From NCBI GenBank assembly GCA_964422725.1, contig CAYRCC010000041.1:1-18929 (forward strand): a DNA stretch of 18,929 nucleotides, read 5' to 3'. Of the stretch, positions 6,705 through 13,194 are shown piece after piece. Origin of the DNA: CAKSNH01 sp964422725 (GTDB lineage: Bacteria > Bacillota > Clostridia > UBA1381). The notes under the pieces are model-generated. The model did no database searches, was not told the origin of the DNA, and worked only from the letters and a program-made list of their open reading frames with translations. Numbering within the stretch: position 1 is the stretch's first letter; every line of letters starts with the position of its first letter. The translations under genes were made by a program, and so were the position numbers.

Positions 6705-7076
6705 ATGGTGAAAATTGTGACAGAGAGTAAATTATTGAAGGATTTGCAGGAGTGGGGGGCAGACATAGGCGGTGCACTGGAGCGTTTTATGGGAAACAGT
6801 GAGCTTTATGTAAAGTTTATATATAAGTTTCCGGAAAGTGCCTCGGTTGACGAACTTGCACAGAGCCTGCAAAAAAAAGATTATGCCGCCGCCGTCACGT
6901 ATGCGCACACGATGAAAGGTACTACGGGAAATCTCGGCTTTACCCCACTTTTTAAGGACCTTACAAAGCTGGTAAACGATTTGCGTGCCGAGGATTACGG
7001 CGGTGTCGGTGAACTGTTTGACAGGATAAACAATAATTATATCGTACTTTGCGGAATAATTTCGGAAAATATGTAA
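6705..7076 (+). CDS. Stand-alone HPt (histidine phosphotransfer) protein
   Basis: This single-domain phosphotransfer protein of about 123 residues would pass phosphoryl groups between a hybrid kinase and a response regulator. The signature AHTMKGTTGNLGF puts the phospho-accepting His at residue 68, in the second helix of a four-helix bundle. Helices before and after it (VDELAQSLQKKDYAAAV; FKDLTKLVNDLRAEDYGGV) match HPt layout. Start is uncertain: AAAGGG (6697-6702) is two bases before ATG 6705 and five before GTG 6708, one residue apart. The HD-GYP regulator gene starts 37 bases after its stop, so the two are probably one transcript and partners. No histidine kinase is present in the window. 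Confidence 0.87.
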   Translation: MVKIVTESKLLKDLQEWGADIGGALERFMGNSELYVKFIYKFPESASVDELAQSLQKKDYAAAVTYAHTMKGTTGNLGFTPLFKDLTKLVNDLRAEDYGGVGELFDRINNNYIVLCGIISENM

Positions 7077-7113
7077 TGAAATGTGTGATTTCATAGTTTG
7101 GAGGGATATTATC

Positions 7114-8193
7114 ATGGGACGCAATAAAATATTGATTGCAGATGACGTAGAGCTAAACCGAGCATTACTGCGTCAGTTGTTTGAGGATAAGTATGAAATA
7201 TTGGAGGCCGCCGACGGTGCCGAAACACTTCAATACGTTGTTGACTACCATGACGAAATTGCAATATTACTGCTTGATGTAATAATGCCTGACGTTGACG
7301 GGGTTTATGTGCTTAAAGAAATGGCAGGCAGCGGTTATATTAAAAACATACCGGTCATACTTATAACGGGTTCTGAGGACGAACAGTTAGAGAGAATGGG
7401 GTATGATTTGGGGGCTTCGGATATTATACGCAAGCCGTTTGATGCGTATATAGTAAAAAAGCGTGTCAAAAATATTTTGGATTTGTATAAGCACAAAAAC
7501 AGTCTTGAGGATTTGGTTAACGTGCAGATGAAAAAGATTGACGAACAGACAAAGAAAATCAGAGAAACGAACGATTTTCTTATTGACACGCTCAGTACCG
7601 CCGTCGAGTTTCGCGATTCGGAATCGGGTTCGCATATAAAGCGTATAAAACTGTTTACAAAAATACTGCTTAAATATATGAAAAACAAATATCCAGAATA
7701 TAACATCACTCCGGCGCAGATAGATAAGATAACCAGTGCTTCCGCAATGCACGATATAGGTAAAATCGCGATATCGGATAATATTTTGCTGAAACCGGGC
7801 AGACTTACCGACGAGGAATTTGCGATAATGAAAAGTCATACCGTAAGAGGGTGTGATATACTGCAAAAGCTTGACAGGATTGATGATGCCGAATTTTATC
7901 AATACTGCTATGACATATGCAGAAGTCACCACGAGCGTGCCGACGGCAGAGGTTATCCGGACGGACTTACCGAAAAAGAAATTCCGATAAGTGCAAAAGT
8001 GGTTTCAATAGCCGACGTGTATGATGCACTTACGAGTGACCGCGTGTATAAGAAAGCGTATTCGCACGAAAAGGCAATTGATATGATTATCAATAACGAG
8101 TGCGGAAAGTTTTCGGACGATTTGCTTGAAAGCCTTATGGGTGTTCAGGAGCAGTTCAGGGAGTGCCAGATTCAAAACAGGGATAAATTTTGA
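7114..8193 (+). CDS. Response regulator with HD-GYP domain (putative c-di-GMP phosphodiesterase)
   Basis: The 359-residue protein joins a receiver domain (residues 1-125) to an HD-GYP domain (about 160-350) through a coiled-coil-like linker (SLEDLVNVQMKKIDEQTKK). The receiver has acidic pair Asp10/Asp11, phospho-acceptor Asp55 in LLLDVIMPD, switch Thr85 and Lys107 in RKPF. The output has His174 (SGSHIKR), His213-Asp214 with GK at 216-217, paired His282-His283 and DGRGYPDGL at 287-295. All metal- and GYP-motif residues are kept, so c-di-GMP hydrolysis is likely when phosphorylated. Start: ATG 7114, eight bases after GGAGGG; an in-frame upstream ATG at 7081 lies before this site. It follows the HPt gene and is closed by a strong terminator. 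Targets such as motility or adhesion are not indicated. Confidence 0.92.
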   Translation: MGRNKILIADDVELNRALLRQLFEDKYEILEAADGAETLQYVVDYHDEIAILLLDVIMPDVDGVYVLKEMAGSGYIKNIPVILITGSEDEQLERMGYDLGASDIIRKPFDAYIVKKRVKNILDLYKHKNSLEDLVNVQMKKIDEQTKKIRETNDFLIDTLSTAVEFRDSESGSHIKRIKLFTKILLKYMKNKYPEYNITPAQIDKITSASAMHDIGKIAISDNILLKPGRLTDEEFAIMKSHTVRGCDILQKLDRIDDAEFYQYCYDICRSHHERADGRGYPDGLTEKEIPISAKVVSIADVYDALTSDRVYKKAYSHEKAIDMIINNECGKFSDDLLESLMGVQEQFRECQIQNRDKF

Positions 8194-8203
8194 TATTACG
8201 CTG

Positions 8204-8233
8204 AGGTGTCCGTTGTGTTCGGACACCTTTTTT
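8204..8233 (+). terminator. Intrinsic terminator of the HPt/HD-GYP operon
   Basis: A perfect 9-bp stem AGGTGTCCG/CGGACACCT (8204-8212 with 8220-8228) has a 7-base loop and runs into TTTTTT. It starts 10 bases past the stop. Confidence 0.9.
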
Positions 8234-8235
8234 AA

Positions 8236-8282
8236 TAGTACGGACATCTTTTCCGGTACTATCGGCAGCTTTGCCGGCACTC
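8236..8282. repeat. Tandem hairpins between converging genes
   Basis: ATAGTAC/GTACTAT and, directly after it, CGGCA/TGCCG form two short hairpins between the plus-strand HD-GYP operon and the minus-strand AraC gene. Neither has a T-run on the minus strand, so termination of the AraC transcript is not clearly explained. Confidence 0.4.
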
Positions 8283-8310
8283 CGTAATTTTGGCGGGTTA
8301 TCGACGGGAT

Positions 8311-9057
8311 TTACTCGCGTTTGTATTTTCGGCGGTACTCGCTCGGGGTGATACCGTGCTTTTCCTTGAACAGTTTTGTAAAATGACTCTGTGAGGCGAA
8401 CGCGAAATATGTACTTATATCCTGAATGGAGTAATCGGAATATTTTAGCATATTTTCGCACATAAGAAGTTTTTCGGCGGTTATGTAGTGTTTGAGTGTC
8501 TTTTTCTCGGTTTTTGAAAACAGCGCCGACAGATAATCCGCGTTAATACCAAGCTCGGCGGCTATTTGCAAAACCGATATTTTGTCGTGCATATGTCTGG
8601 AAATATAGTCTTTTGTACGCTGTATCAAAGGGTTGTAATCATCGCTGCCGTTTCCGAGCTGATACACCGCATCGGCAAACGCAAGCTGTGCATTGTGCAT
8701 AGCCGTAACTACATTTTCGTCAACCGTAATATTGTCCTCGATATTCTGTATAAATCCGTCAGCCATGGAAAACGAAAGCTCCGGACTCAAACCGCCCTTA
8801 ATAGCACTGCGCGACGAAAGCGTAATAACTCCTACCGCAAGATTTTTTAAGTGTCTGAGCCGGTCAGATGCCAGCGTGCCTATTTTTCCGTCATACTGCT
8901 CCGCCCAGCAGACTTTAAGAGCCTCGACATTTCCTGTGCGTATACTGTCCTGTTCGCGCATTTCAAGGCTGTACGGGTTGTGCGCCACACTGCTTTCTTG
9001 TATTTCAAACACCACATTGGCTGCGCCGATATTTACATTATCATCGTTTCTGCTCAT
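8311..9057 (-). CDS. AraC-family transcriptional regulator
   Basis: The 248-residue protein ends in a double helix-turn-helix of AraC type (about 148-248). The first HTH contains ISVLQIAAELGINADYLSALF. The second contains SIQDISTYFAFASQSHFTKLF followed by KHGITPSEYRRKYK, the classic C-terminal signature. The N-terminal part (1-140) has no cupin motif. It contains TLSSRSAIKGGLSPELSFSMAD, a segment seen in many clostridial AraC regulators with a long N-terminal domain. Start: ATG 9057, five bases after GAGGTG; an in-frame GTG at 9063 overlaps that site. The gene lies 38 bases downstream of the beta-glucosidase on the same strand, so it is probably co-transcribed and may control glycoside use. 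The effector is unknown. Confidence 0.9.
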   Translation of the reverse strand: MSRNDDNVNIGAANVVFEIQESSVAHNPYSLEMREQDSIRTGNVEALKVCWAEQYDGKIGTLASDRLRHLKNLAVGVITLSSRSAIKGGLSPELSFSMADGFIQNIEDNITVDENVVTAMHNAQLAFADAVYQLGNGSDDYNPLIQRTKDYISRHMHDKISVLQIAAELGINADYLSALFSKTEKKTLKHYITAEKLLMCENMLKYSDYSIQDISTYFAFASQSHFTKLFKEKHGITPSEYRRKYKRE

Positions 9058-9095
9058 AAACACACCTCAAAAATATACTTTGCCCGTATTTTGTC

Positions 9096-10427
9096 TTATA
9101 AGCTGTCGCCGTTGGTTTCTATCAGATTTTTATACCAGTACCCCGAATCCTTAATTATGCGCTTTTGTGTCGGGTAGTCGACATAAACCAGTCCGAAACG
9201 TTTTTGATACCCTTCCGCCCACTCGAAGTTGTCCATAAGCGACCACTGAAAATATCCCAAAATTTCCACGCCCTCCTCCGAGGCACGTTTGAGCTGTTTG
9301 AGGTATCGGCGCAAAAACTCTATACGCTGTGGGTCGTGTACTTTGCCGTCCTCACTGATAAGGTCAACGTTTGCCATACCGTTTTCCGTAATATAGATAG
9401 GTTTTTTGTAGCGTTCGTAATAGAATTTCGGTCCCCAGTACAGCGATTCGGGTGTCATTTCCCAATTTATAGCCGTTTGGTCAAATCCGATTCGGCTCGG
9501 CGCATAACCGTCCGCCGATACGCGTGCCCCCACATAAATGTTGACACCCAAAAAATCAATAGGTTCGGATATTATTTTCATATCCTCGTCGGTTATTTCT
9601 ATGTTGCATTTTTTAAATACATCAAGCGTTTCATCGGCGTATTTTCCTGTGAATATAGGGTCTGTCCACATAGCGTTTCCCCAGTAATGCGGATTTATCA
9701 CACTGAACATTTGCTCATACGCCGCCTTAATATCCGCCTCACTCTCGGTGTGTGGTACTTTAACCTCGCCGACGGGTGCGTATCCGATAATCGGGGTTTT
9801 CTTTGCGTATTTTCGCAGTGCACGTACTGCGAGTCCGTGTGCGAGCAATGCGTGGTGTCCGGCGAGAAGTACTTCTTCCTCGGACAGCTTGAGTCCGGGT
9901 GCGTGTTCGCCGTTTGCGTGTCCTACCGATATAAAGCATAACGTTTCGTTAAGCGTGAACCAGTGAGAAACCCTGTCGGAGAAAAGCTCCGCGACTGTTT
10001 TCGCATACTCCTCAAACCATTTCGGACTGTCGGGATTAAGCCAGCCGCCGCGGCGGTAAAGCGCAAGCGGATAGTCCCAGTGAAACAGTGTGATGTACGG
10101 TTCGATACCGTTTTTCAAAAGCTCGTCAATCAAGCTGTTGTAAAAATTCACACCGTCTTGGTTTATTTTACCCAAGCCTTCGGGAAAAATTCGGCTCCAC
10201 GAAAGCGAAAACCGATATGTTTTTACTCCGAGTTCTTTCATTATTGCAACGTCCTCTTTGTACCTGTTGTAGTGGTCACACGCGACTTTGCCGTCGTGTC
10301 CGAATGCAACGGCATCGTCGCGCCTGCAAAACATATCCCATATATTCTCGCCTCTGTGTTCATAGCCGCCCTCAATCTGGAACGATGCCGTCGCTACGCC
10401 CCAATTGAAATTTTTAGGAAAACTCAT
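9096..10427 (-). CDS. Glycoside hydrolase family 1 beta-glucosidase
   Basis: This GH1 enzyme (443 residues) hydrolyses terminal beta-glucosides such as cellobiose. It is full length and has no signal peptide, so it acts in the cytoplasm. FPKNFNWGVATASFQIEGG is the family N-terminal signature. The acid/base Glu161 lies in TLNE and the nucleophile Glu348 in YITENG. Substrate contacts include FHWDYP and QWSLMDNFEWAEGYQKRFGL. In the last motif an acidic residue and Trp stand where 6-phospho-beta-glucosidases carry a Ser/Lys/Tyr phosphate site, so unphosphorylated sugars are expected. Consistently, no PTS gene is nearby. Start: ATG 10427, nine bases after GGAGG; a TTG three codons earlier abuts that site. 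It is first in a two-gene operon with the AraC gene; the uptake system must be elsewhere. Confidence 0.94.
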   Translation of the reverse strand: MSFPKNFNWGVATASFQIEGGYEHRGENIWDMFCRRDDAVAFGHDGKVACDHYNRYKEDVAIMKELGVKTYRFSLSWSRIFPEGLGKINQDGVNFYNSLIDELLKNGIEPYITLFHWDYPLALYRRGGWLNPDSPKWFEEYAKTVAELFSDRVSHWFTLNETLCFISVGHANGEHAPGLKLSEEEVLLAGHHALLAHGLAVRALRKYAKKTPIIGYAPVGEVKVPHTESEADIKAAYEQMFSVINPHYWGNAMWTDPIFTGKYADETLDVFKKCNIEITDEDMKIISEPIDFLGVNIYVGARVSADGYAPSRIGFDQTAINWEMTPESLYWGPKFYYERYKKPIYITENGMANVDLISEDGKVHDPQRIEFLRRYLKQLKRASEEGVEILGYFQWSLMDNFEWAEGYQKRFGLVYVDYPTQKRIIKDSGYWYKNLIETNGDSL

Positions 10428-10458
10428 ATCGTTCAACCTCCCGAATTATTATATACTC

Positions 10459-10487
10459 ATATTATCACAAACCTTTGAATTATTCAA
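10459..10487 (-). promoter_or_regulatory. Sigma-A promoter for the beta-glucosidase operon
   Basis: TTGAAT (10487-10482), 17-base spacer and TAATAT (10464-10459) lie on the minus strand about 30 bases before the ATG. It is divergent from the promoter at 10506. Confidence 0.6.
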
Positions 10488-10505
10488 TTATAACATTTAT
10501 CCGTA

Positions 10506-10534
10506 TTGAAAATTCGGCGTACATATGATATTAT
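10506..10534 (+). promoter_or_regulatory. Sigma-A promoter for the 10577 gene
   Basis: TTGAAA (10506-10511), 17-base spacer and TATTAT (10529-10534) lie about 43 bases before the GTG start. The -35 boxes of the two divergent promoters are 18 bases apart, so one bound regulator could affect both. Confidence 0.7.
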
Positions 10535-10576
10535 AGGGCATATAGTATTACATTTTCGATAAGGGGGAGGAGCGGA

Positions 10577-11080
10577 GTGGATATATCGTTTTTGTTACTT
10601 AATGTTTTGGCGGGCAGAAAGCCGCCGAAAAACGTCGGCGCAAAAACTTCGGATTTGCCGCAAAACAATATGAAACCGCCGCAACGGTCGGATATGGCGG
10701 CAAGTGTACAGTCAAAAAAAGCCTCATCTGTGCGCGGCGACGATTTGCCGAAAAGCCATCAGAAAATTGCAAATGAAATTCCTATTCCCTGTGACACTGT
10801 GGAAATATCGCATACGGCAGAGGATTTCAACACCGCGGCCTCAGCCGGACACACGGGCGCGTTTTCCGACATTCCGTACTCCGTGCAAGGTTCTTTTTCA
10901 CATTCGGGCAAATCTGCAGACCGCGGTACAGCGGGCGATTCCGGCGCAAATGTACTGACGGTGCTGGGTGCTTTTTTGATTATAATAAGTCTTTTCATAC
11001 TTCCCAAAGGTCTTTTGCTGACGGCTGTCGGTGCGCTGATATGTATATTTGGGATACGTATGCGCTTTGGTCGGCGGTAG
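10577..11080 (+). CDS. Hypothetical protein with C-terminal membrane hairpin
   Basis: Function not recognised. The 167-residue product starts with a short hydrophobic stretch (DISFLLLNVLAG). A long polar, Ser/Ala/Pro/Lys-rich and probably disordered region (about 15-120) follows. The C-terminus has two hydrophobic segments (about 125-143 and 147-161) and the basic tail RMRFGRR, fitting a membrane hairpin with both ends inside. It starts with GTG, preceded by GGGGGAGGAG. It has its own good promoter, is divergent from the beta-glucosidase operon and converges on the bofA-like gene, with only 11 bases between stops. Codon use resembles its neighbours. It may belong with the envelope or spore proteins nearby, but that is position only. 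Confidence 0.7.
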   Translation: MDISFLLLNVLAGRKPPKNVGAKTSDLPQNNMKPPQRSDMAASVQSKKASSVRGDDLPKSHQKIANEIPIPCDTVEISHTAEDFNTAASAGHTGAFSDIPYSVQGSFSHSGKSADRGTAGDSGANVLTVLGAFLIIISLFILPKGLLLTAVGALICIFGIRMRFGRR

Positions 11081-11091
11081 AATAGGCGCTG

Positions 11092-11361
11092 TTATCCGAA
11101 TACTATTTTGCCGGCAATAATGAGCAGAAACCCCGGAATACCTAAAAACGCGCATATTGCTGATGTATACAGATTTATGCCGACCGAAAATCCGAGCGGC
11201 GCGGCTATCACGTTGCATAAATACAAAGCCGCACTGCCGGCAATACCGCCGACAGCGGATTTTAACAGAAATTTTATCGGTTTTACAAACACCCACATTA
11301 TTATATAAACCGCAAACAGTGCCGCCGTAAATACAATAACGGCGGTATAGTTAAGTGCCAT
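11092..11361 (-). CDS. bofA: BofA-like pro-sigma-K processing inhibitor
   Basis: The 89-residue membrane protein resembles BofA, which in Bacillus holds SpoIVFB in check in the outer forespore membrane until pro-sigma-K is to be cleaved. After an N-terminal transmembrane segment (about 5-25) comes KPIKFLLKSAVGGIAGSAALYLCN, the conserved heart of the family. Then come GFSVGINLYTSAICAFLGIPGFLLI and a short end. Start: ATG 11361, eight bases after GGGAGG. It follows the YaaL-like gene by 16 bases, matching the usual Firmicutes order (recR-yaaL-bofA), though recR is not upstream here. Whether this organism uses BofA in the same way is unknown, since many Clostridia lack SpoIVFB control. Confidence 0.85.
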   Translation of the reverse strand: MALNYTAVIVFTAALFAVYIIMWVFVKPIKFLLKSAVGGIAGSAALYLCNVIAAPLGFSVGINLYTSAICAFLGIPGFLLIIAGKIVFG

Positions 11362-11377
11362 TTTTTTCGCCTCCCGT

Positions 11378-11674
11378 TCAGCAATATTTGTTTTCAAGCA
11401 TTTTTTCGGTGTATTCCTTGCTTTCGATACCCATTTTCCGCGCTTGCATAAGTAAGTAGCGGTAACGTACTTCCGCCGCCTTTGCCTTAAATGTGAAATG
11501 GTCCAAAAGCATTGGGTCGGATACAAAATTGATGTTTTCCGCGGCGGTGTTAAGCTCGGCTTTTGCATCCGATATGGCATGCAGAAGTTCGGTTTTTGCC
11601 CTGTCGGCGTGCGTAGTTTCCTGTTTTAATATTTTTGATTTTGCCGTGTCGATGATACGTGGAAGTGCTGTCAT
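11378..11674 (-). CDS. DUF2508/YaaL-family protein
   Basis: This small alpha-helical protein (98 residues) belongs to the YaaL/DUF2508 group, whose role is unknown. The family feature is a helix with a DAKAELNTAAENINFVSDPMLL-like block followed by TFKAKAAEVRYRYLLMQARKMGI. No signal peptide or membrane segment is visible. The ATG follows AAGGAGG by five bases. It is upstream of the BofA-like gene with 16 bases between them, so they are co-transcribed. A possible TATAAT box lies about 30-40 bases upstream, near 11709-11714, but its -35 is poor. Confidence 0.82.
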   Translation of the reverse strand: MTALPRIIDTAKSKILKQETTHADRAKTELLHAISDAKAELNTAAENINFVSDPMLLDHFTFKAKAAEVRYRYLLMQARKMGIESKEYTEKMLENKYC

Positions 11675-11851
11675 AATATCCTCCTTGTGTATGTGGTATT
11701 TTATACTATTATAGTCGTTTTTTGCCTTTGATATACTCAGACGGCGGAAATTTATGTGCAGTTTCTTAAATAAAAAATTGCGCGGACAAGTTTTTTATTC
11801 GGTATATAATGCATATTATGATAACAGACGTAGGAAAGGAATGGTAGAATT

Positions 11852-12121
11852 ATGGATAATAATATTAATAAAAAGCTTGAGGACATACTCGGCGGAATTG
11901 ATAAAAGCAAGCTTAACGGACGTAATATGGGAGCTTTTCTCAATTCACCGGAGGGGCAAAAACTGAAAAACAGCCTGAGCGCGGCGGATAAACAAAAAAT
12001 ATTGAATGTATTTGCCGGACTTGATACAAACGAGGTTAAGCGTAAGCTGTCGGGCGTGGATTTCGGCGCGCTGTCTAAGATGTCGGCGAGTGATATTGCC
12101 GATAAATTGAAAAAGCTCTAG
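11852..12121 (+). CDS. Small hypothetical protein
   Basis: Function not recognised. The 89-residue protein is charged and helical, with no signal or membrane segment. It contains a repeated pattern of short helices (KKLEDILGGIDKSKL; GQKLKNSLSAADKQKILNVFAG; VKRKLSGVDFGALSKMSASDIADKLKKL). Its ribosome binding site is weak: AAAGGAA lies about 13 bases upstream. The next gene starts 13 bases after its stop, so the two form one operon. It lies beside sporulation-type genes (yaaL, bofA), which suggests but does not prove a spore role. Confidence 0.75.
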   Translation: MDNNINKKLEDILGGIDKSKLNGRNMGAFLNSPEGQKLKNSLSAADKQKILNVFAGLDTNEVKRKLSGVDFGALSKMSASDIADKLKKL

Positions 12122-12134
12122 GAGGTGAAAAACA

Positions 12135-12485
12135 TTGGCAGATGATATGAGCTCGGCATTGAATGTAATAAAAGGACTTCTCGGTGACAATGCGGACGAG
12201 AAAATACAGTCGGTAGTCAATTCGCTTTCGGAAAACACTGCCGATAACGGCATTTCCGCCGATAACGCCGCGCAAAGCGTGGATTTGACCGGCGATGACA
12301 GTATGCAGTATATACTGCGAATGAAAGGACTTTTGGACGAGATGAGTCACACAAACGATGCAAGAAGCAATTTGCTGTTATCGCTGAAACCGTATATGAG
12401 GGAGTCGAGGAAACAGGGGATTGACAACGCACTGAAATTATTGAGCTTAACCAAGGTTTCGGCGTTGTTTAAGAATATGCGTTAA
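12135..12485 (+). CDS. Small hypothetical protein, clostridial LKP type
   Basis: Function not recognised. The 116-residue product has a variable polar middle. Its C-terminus, LLLSLKPYMRESRKQGIDNALKLLSL followed by a KVSALFK end, resembles small clostridial proteins that end in a '(S/A)(I/L)KP(F/Y)(L/M)...R...A.K(L/I)L' helix pair. It is cytoplasmic by sequence. Start is TTG 12135, seven bases after AGGAGGTG; the first internal ATG would be 12 bases later without such a site. It is the second gene of the pair with 11852-12121. Confidence 0.78.
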   Translation: MADDMSSALNVIKGLLGDNADEKIQSVVNSLSENTADNGISADNAAQSVDLTGDDSMQYILRMKGLLDEMSHTNDARSNLLLSLKPYMRESRKQGIDNALKLLSLTKVSALFKNMR

Positions 12486-12573
12486 TTTTTCAAAAAGCGG
12501 TGAAAGGCGATTTTTGACCCGTTTTCGGCGTACGCGCCGTCGGAAATGATTTTATAAGAATCAAAAAAACAAA

Positions 12574-12603
12574 GCAGACAAACCGAAAAAGCGGTTTGTC
12601 TGC
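12574..12603. terminator. GACAAAC-family hairpin after the small-protein pair
   Basis: A perfect 11-bp stem GCAGACAAACC/GGTTTGTCTGC has an 8-base loop. On the minus strand it is followed by TTTGTTTTTTT. On the plus strand, where the upstream genes are read, no T-run follows. It matches the rplS terminator stem at 1996-2025 in nine of its ten positions and may be a mobile or copied terminator. Confidence 0.6.
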
Positions 12604-12655
12604 GGTTTGGCGGCGGCGCGGAACCGCCGCATAAATTTCAGAAAATGGTGATTTT

Positions 12656-12952
12656 ATGTATCGTAAATATTACAGCTGCAATAATATGCCGGTGAGAAAA
12701 GAAGCCGTCAAGATACCAAAGGAGTGCCGCAATGACGAAAAGTGCATAGAGCCGATACATAATAAGTGTGAGGATAAGCCTGAAAAGGGAGGTGTTTTTG
12801 ACGAAATAATTCAAAACGGCAGACTGTTCGGAAGGTTTGAGCTGGACGACGTACTGCTTTTGGTAATAATTATGGTACTGCTTTTTGACGATTGTGATGA
12901 TAATCTGTTGATTTTGGCACTTGGATTTGTGTTTTTGAGCGGAATAATGTAA
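12656..12952 (+). CDS. Small hypothetical protein with acidic-hydrophobic C-terminus
   Basis: Function not recognised. The first 55 residues are polar and cysteine/lysine-rich (Cys8, plus CRNDEKC and a third cysteine in NKCEDK). The C-terminus FELDDVLLLVIIMVLLFDDCDDNLLILALGFVFLSGI is two hydrophobic segments parted by DDCDD. Similar 'LDD...hydrophobic...DD...hydrophobic' endings occur in small clostridial proteins often found near sporulation genes, so a spore-coat or forespore-membrane role is conceivable. GGTGA lies four to five bases before the ATG. Its first cysteine pattern could bind metal. Confidence 0.75.
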   Translation: MYRKYYSCNNMPVRKEAVKIPKECRNDEKCIEPIHNKCEDKPEKGGVFDEIIQNGRLFGRFELDDVLLLVIIMVLLFDDCDDNLLILALGFVFLSGIM

Positions 12953-13078
12953 GAATAAAAAAATCGCGGATTTTGTAAAAAAATATGTTTAAGATGAAAA
13001 TATGGGGGTAAATATGAAGTAGAAACGCAATGCGGTTTAGATAGAGCAGGATTCGGAAAAGGCGAGGAGGTAATTGTC

Positions 13079-13141
13079 ATGGGCAGTTTTATCGGTCGCG
13101 GCAGTACCGGTTTTGCGTGTGCCGCGGAAAAAGCAGTTTGA
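13079..13141 (+). CDS. 20-codon upstream ORF / leader peptide before adh
   Basis: ATG 13079 has a textbook AGGAGG eight bases upstream and opens a 20-codon frame (start MGSFIGRG, end AEKAV) ending at TGA 13139-13141. An imperfect CCGCAA/TTGCGG hairpin (13142-13159) follows directly and the alcohol dehydrogenase starts 53 bases after the stop. The arrangement resembles a leader peptide; no run of a single amino acid points to classical attenuation. The frame is not otherwise recognised. Confidence 0.5.
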   Translation: MGSFIGRGSTGFACAAEKAV

Positions 13142-13194
13142 CCGCAAGAGCTTTTGCGGTGTCGAAAAAATAAGATTTAAGGAGGATGAGAACG

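Noticed and set aside
8236..8282. Hairpins considered as the AraC operon terminator
   Set aside because: On the minus strand no T-run follows either stem, so they are listed only as repeats.
9165..9941. Long plus-strand ORF opposite the beta-glucosidase
   Set aside because: It lies wholly antisense to a clear GH1 gene and encodes a cysteine/arginine-rich product without family features; no ribosome binding site was seen.
11790..11840. CATATTA box upstream of the 11852 gene as a sigma-F/G -10 element
   Set aside because: No matching -35 element (GNATR-like) is found at 17-18 bases; overlapping TATAAT-like sequence makes the call ambiguous.
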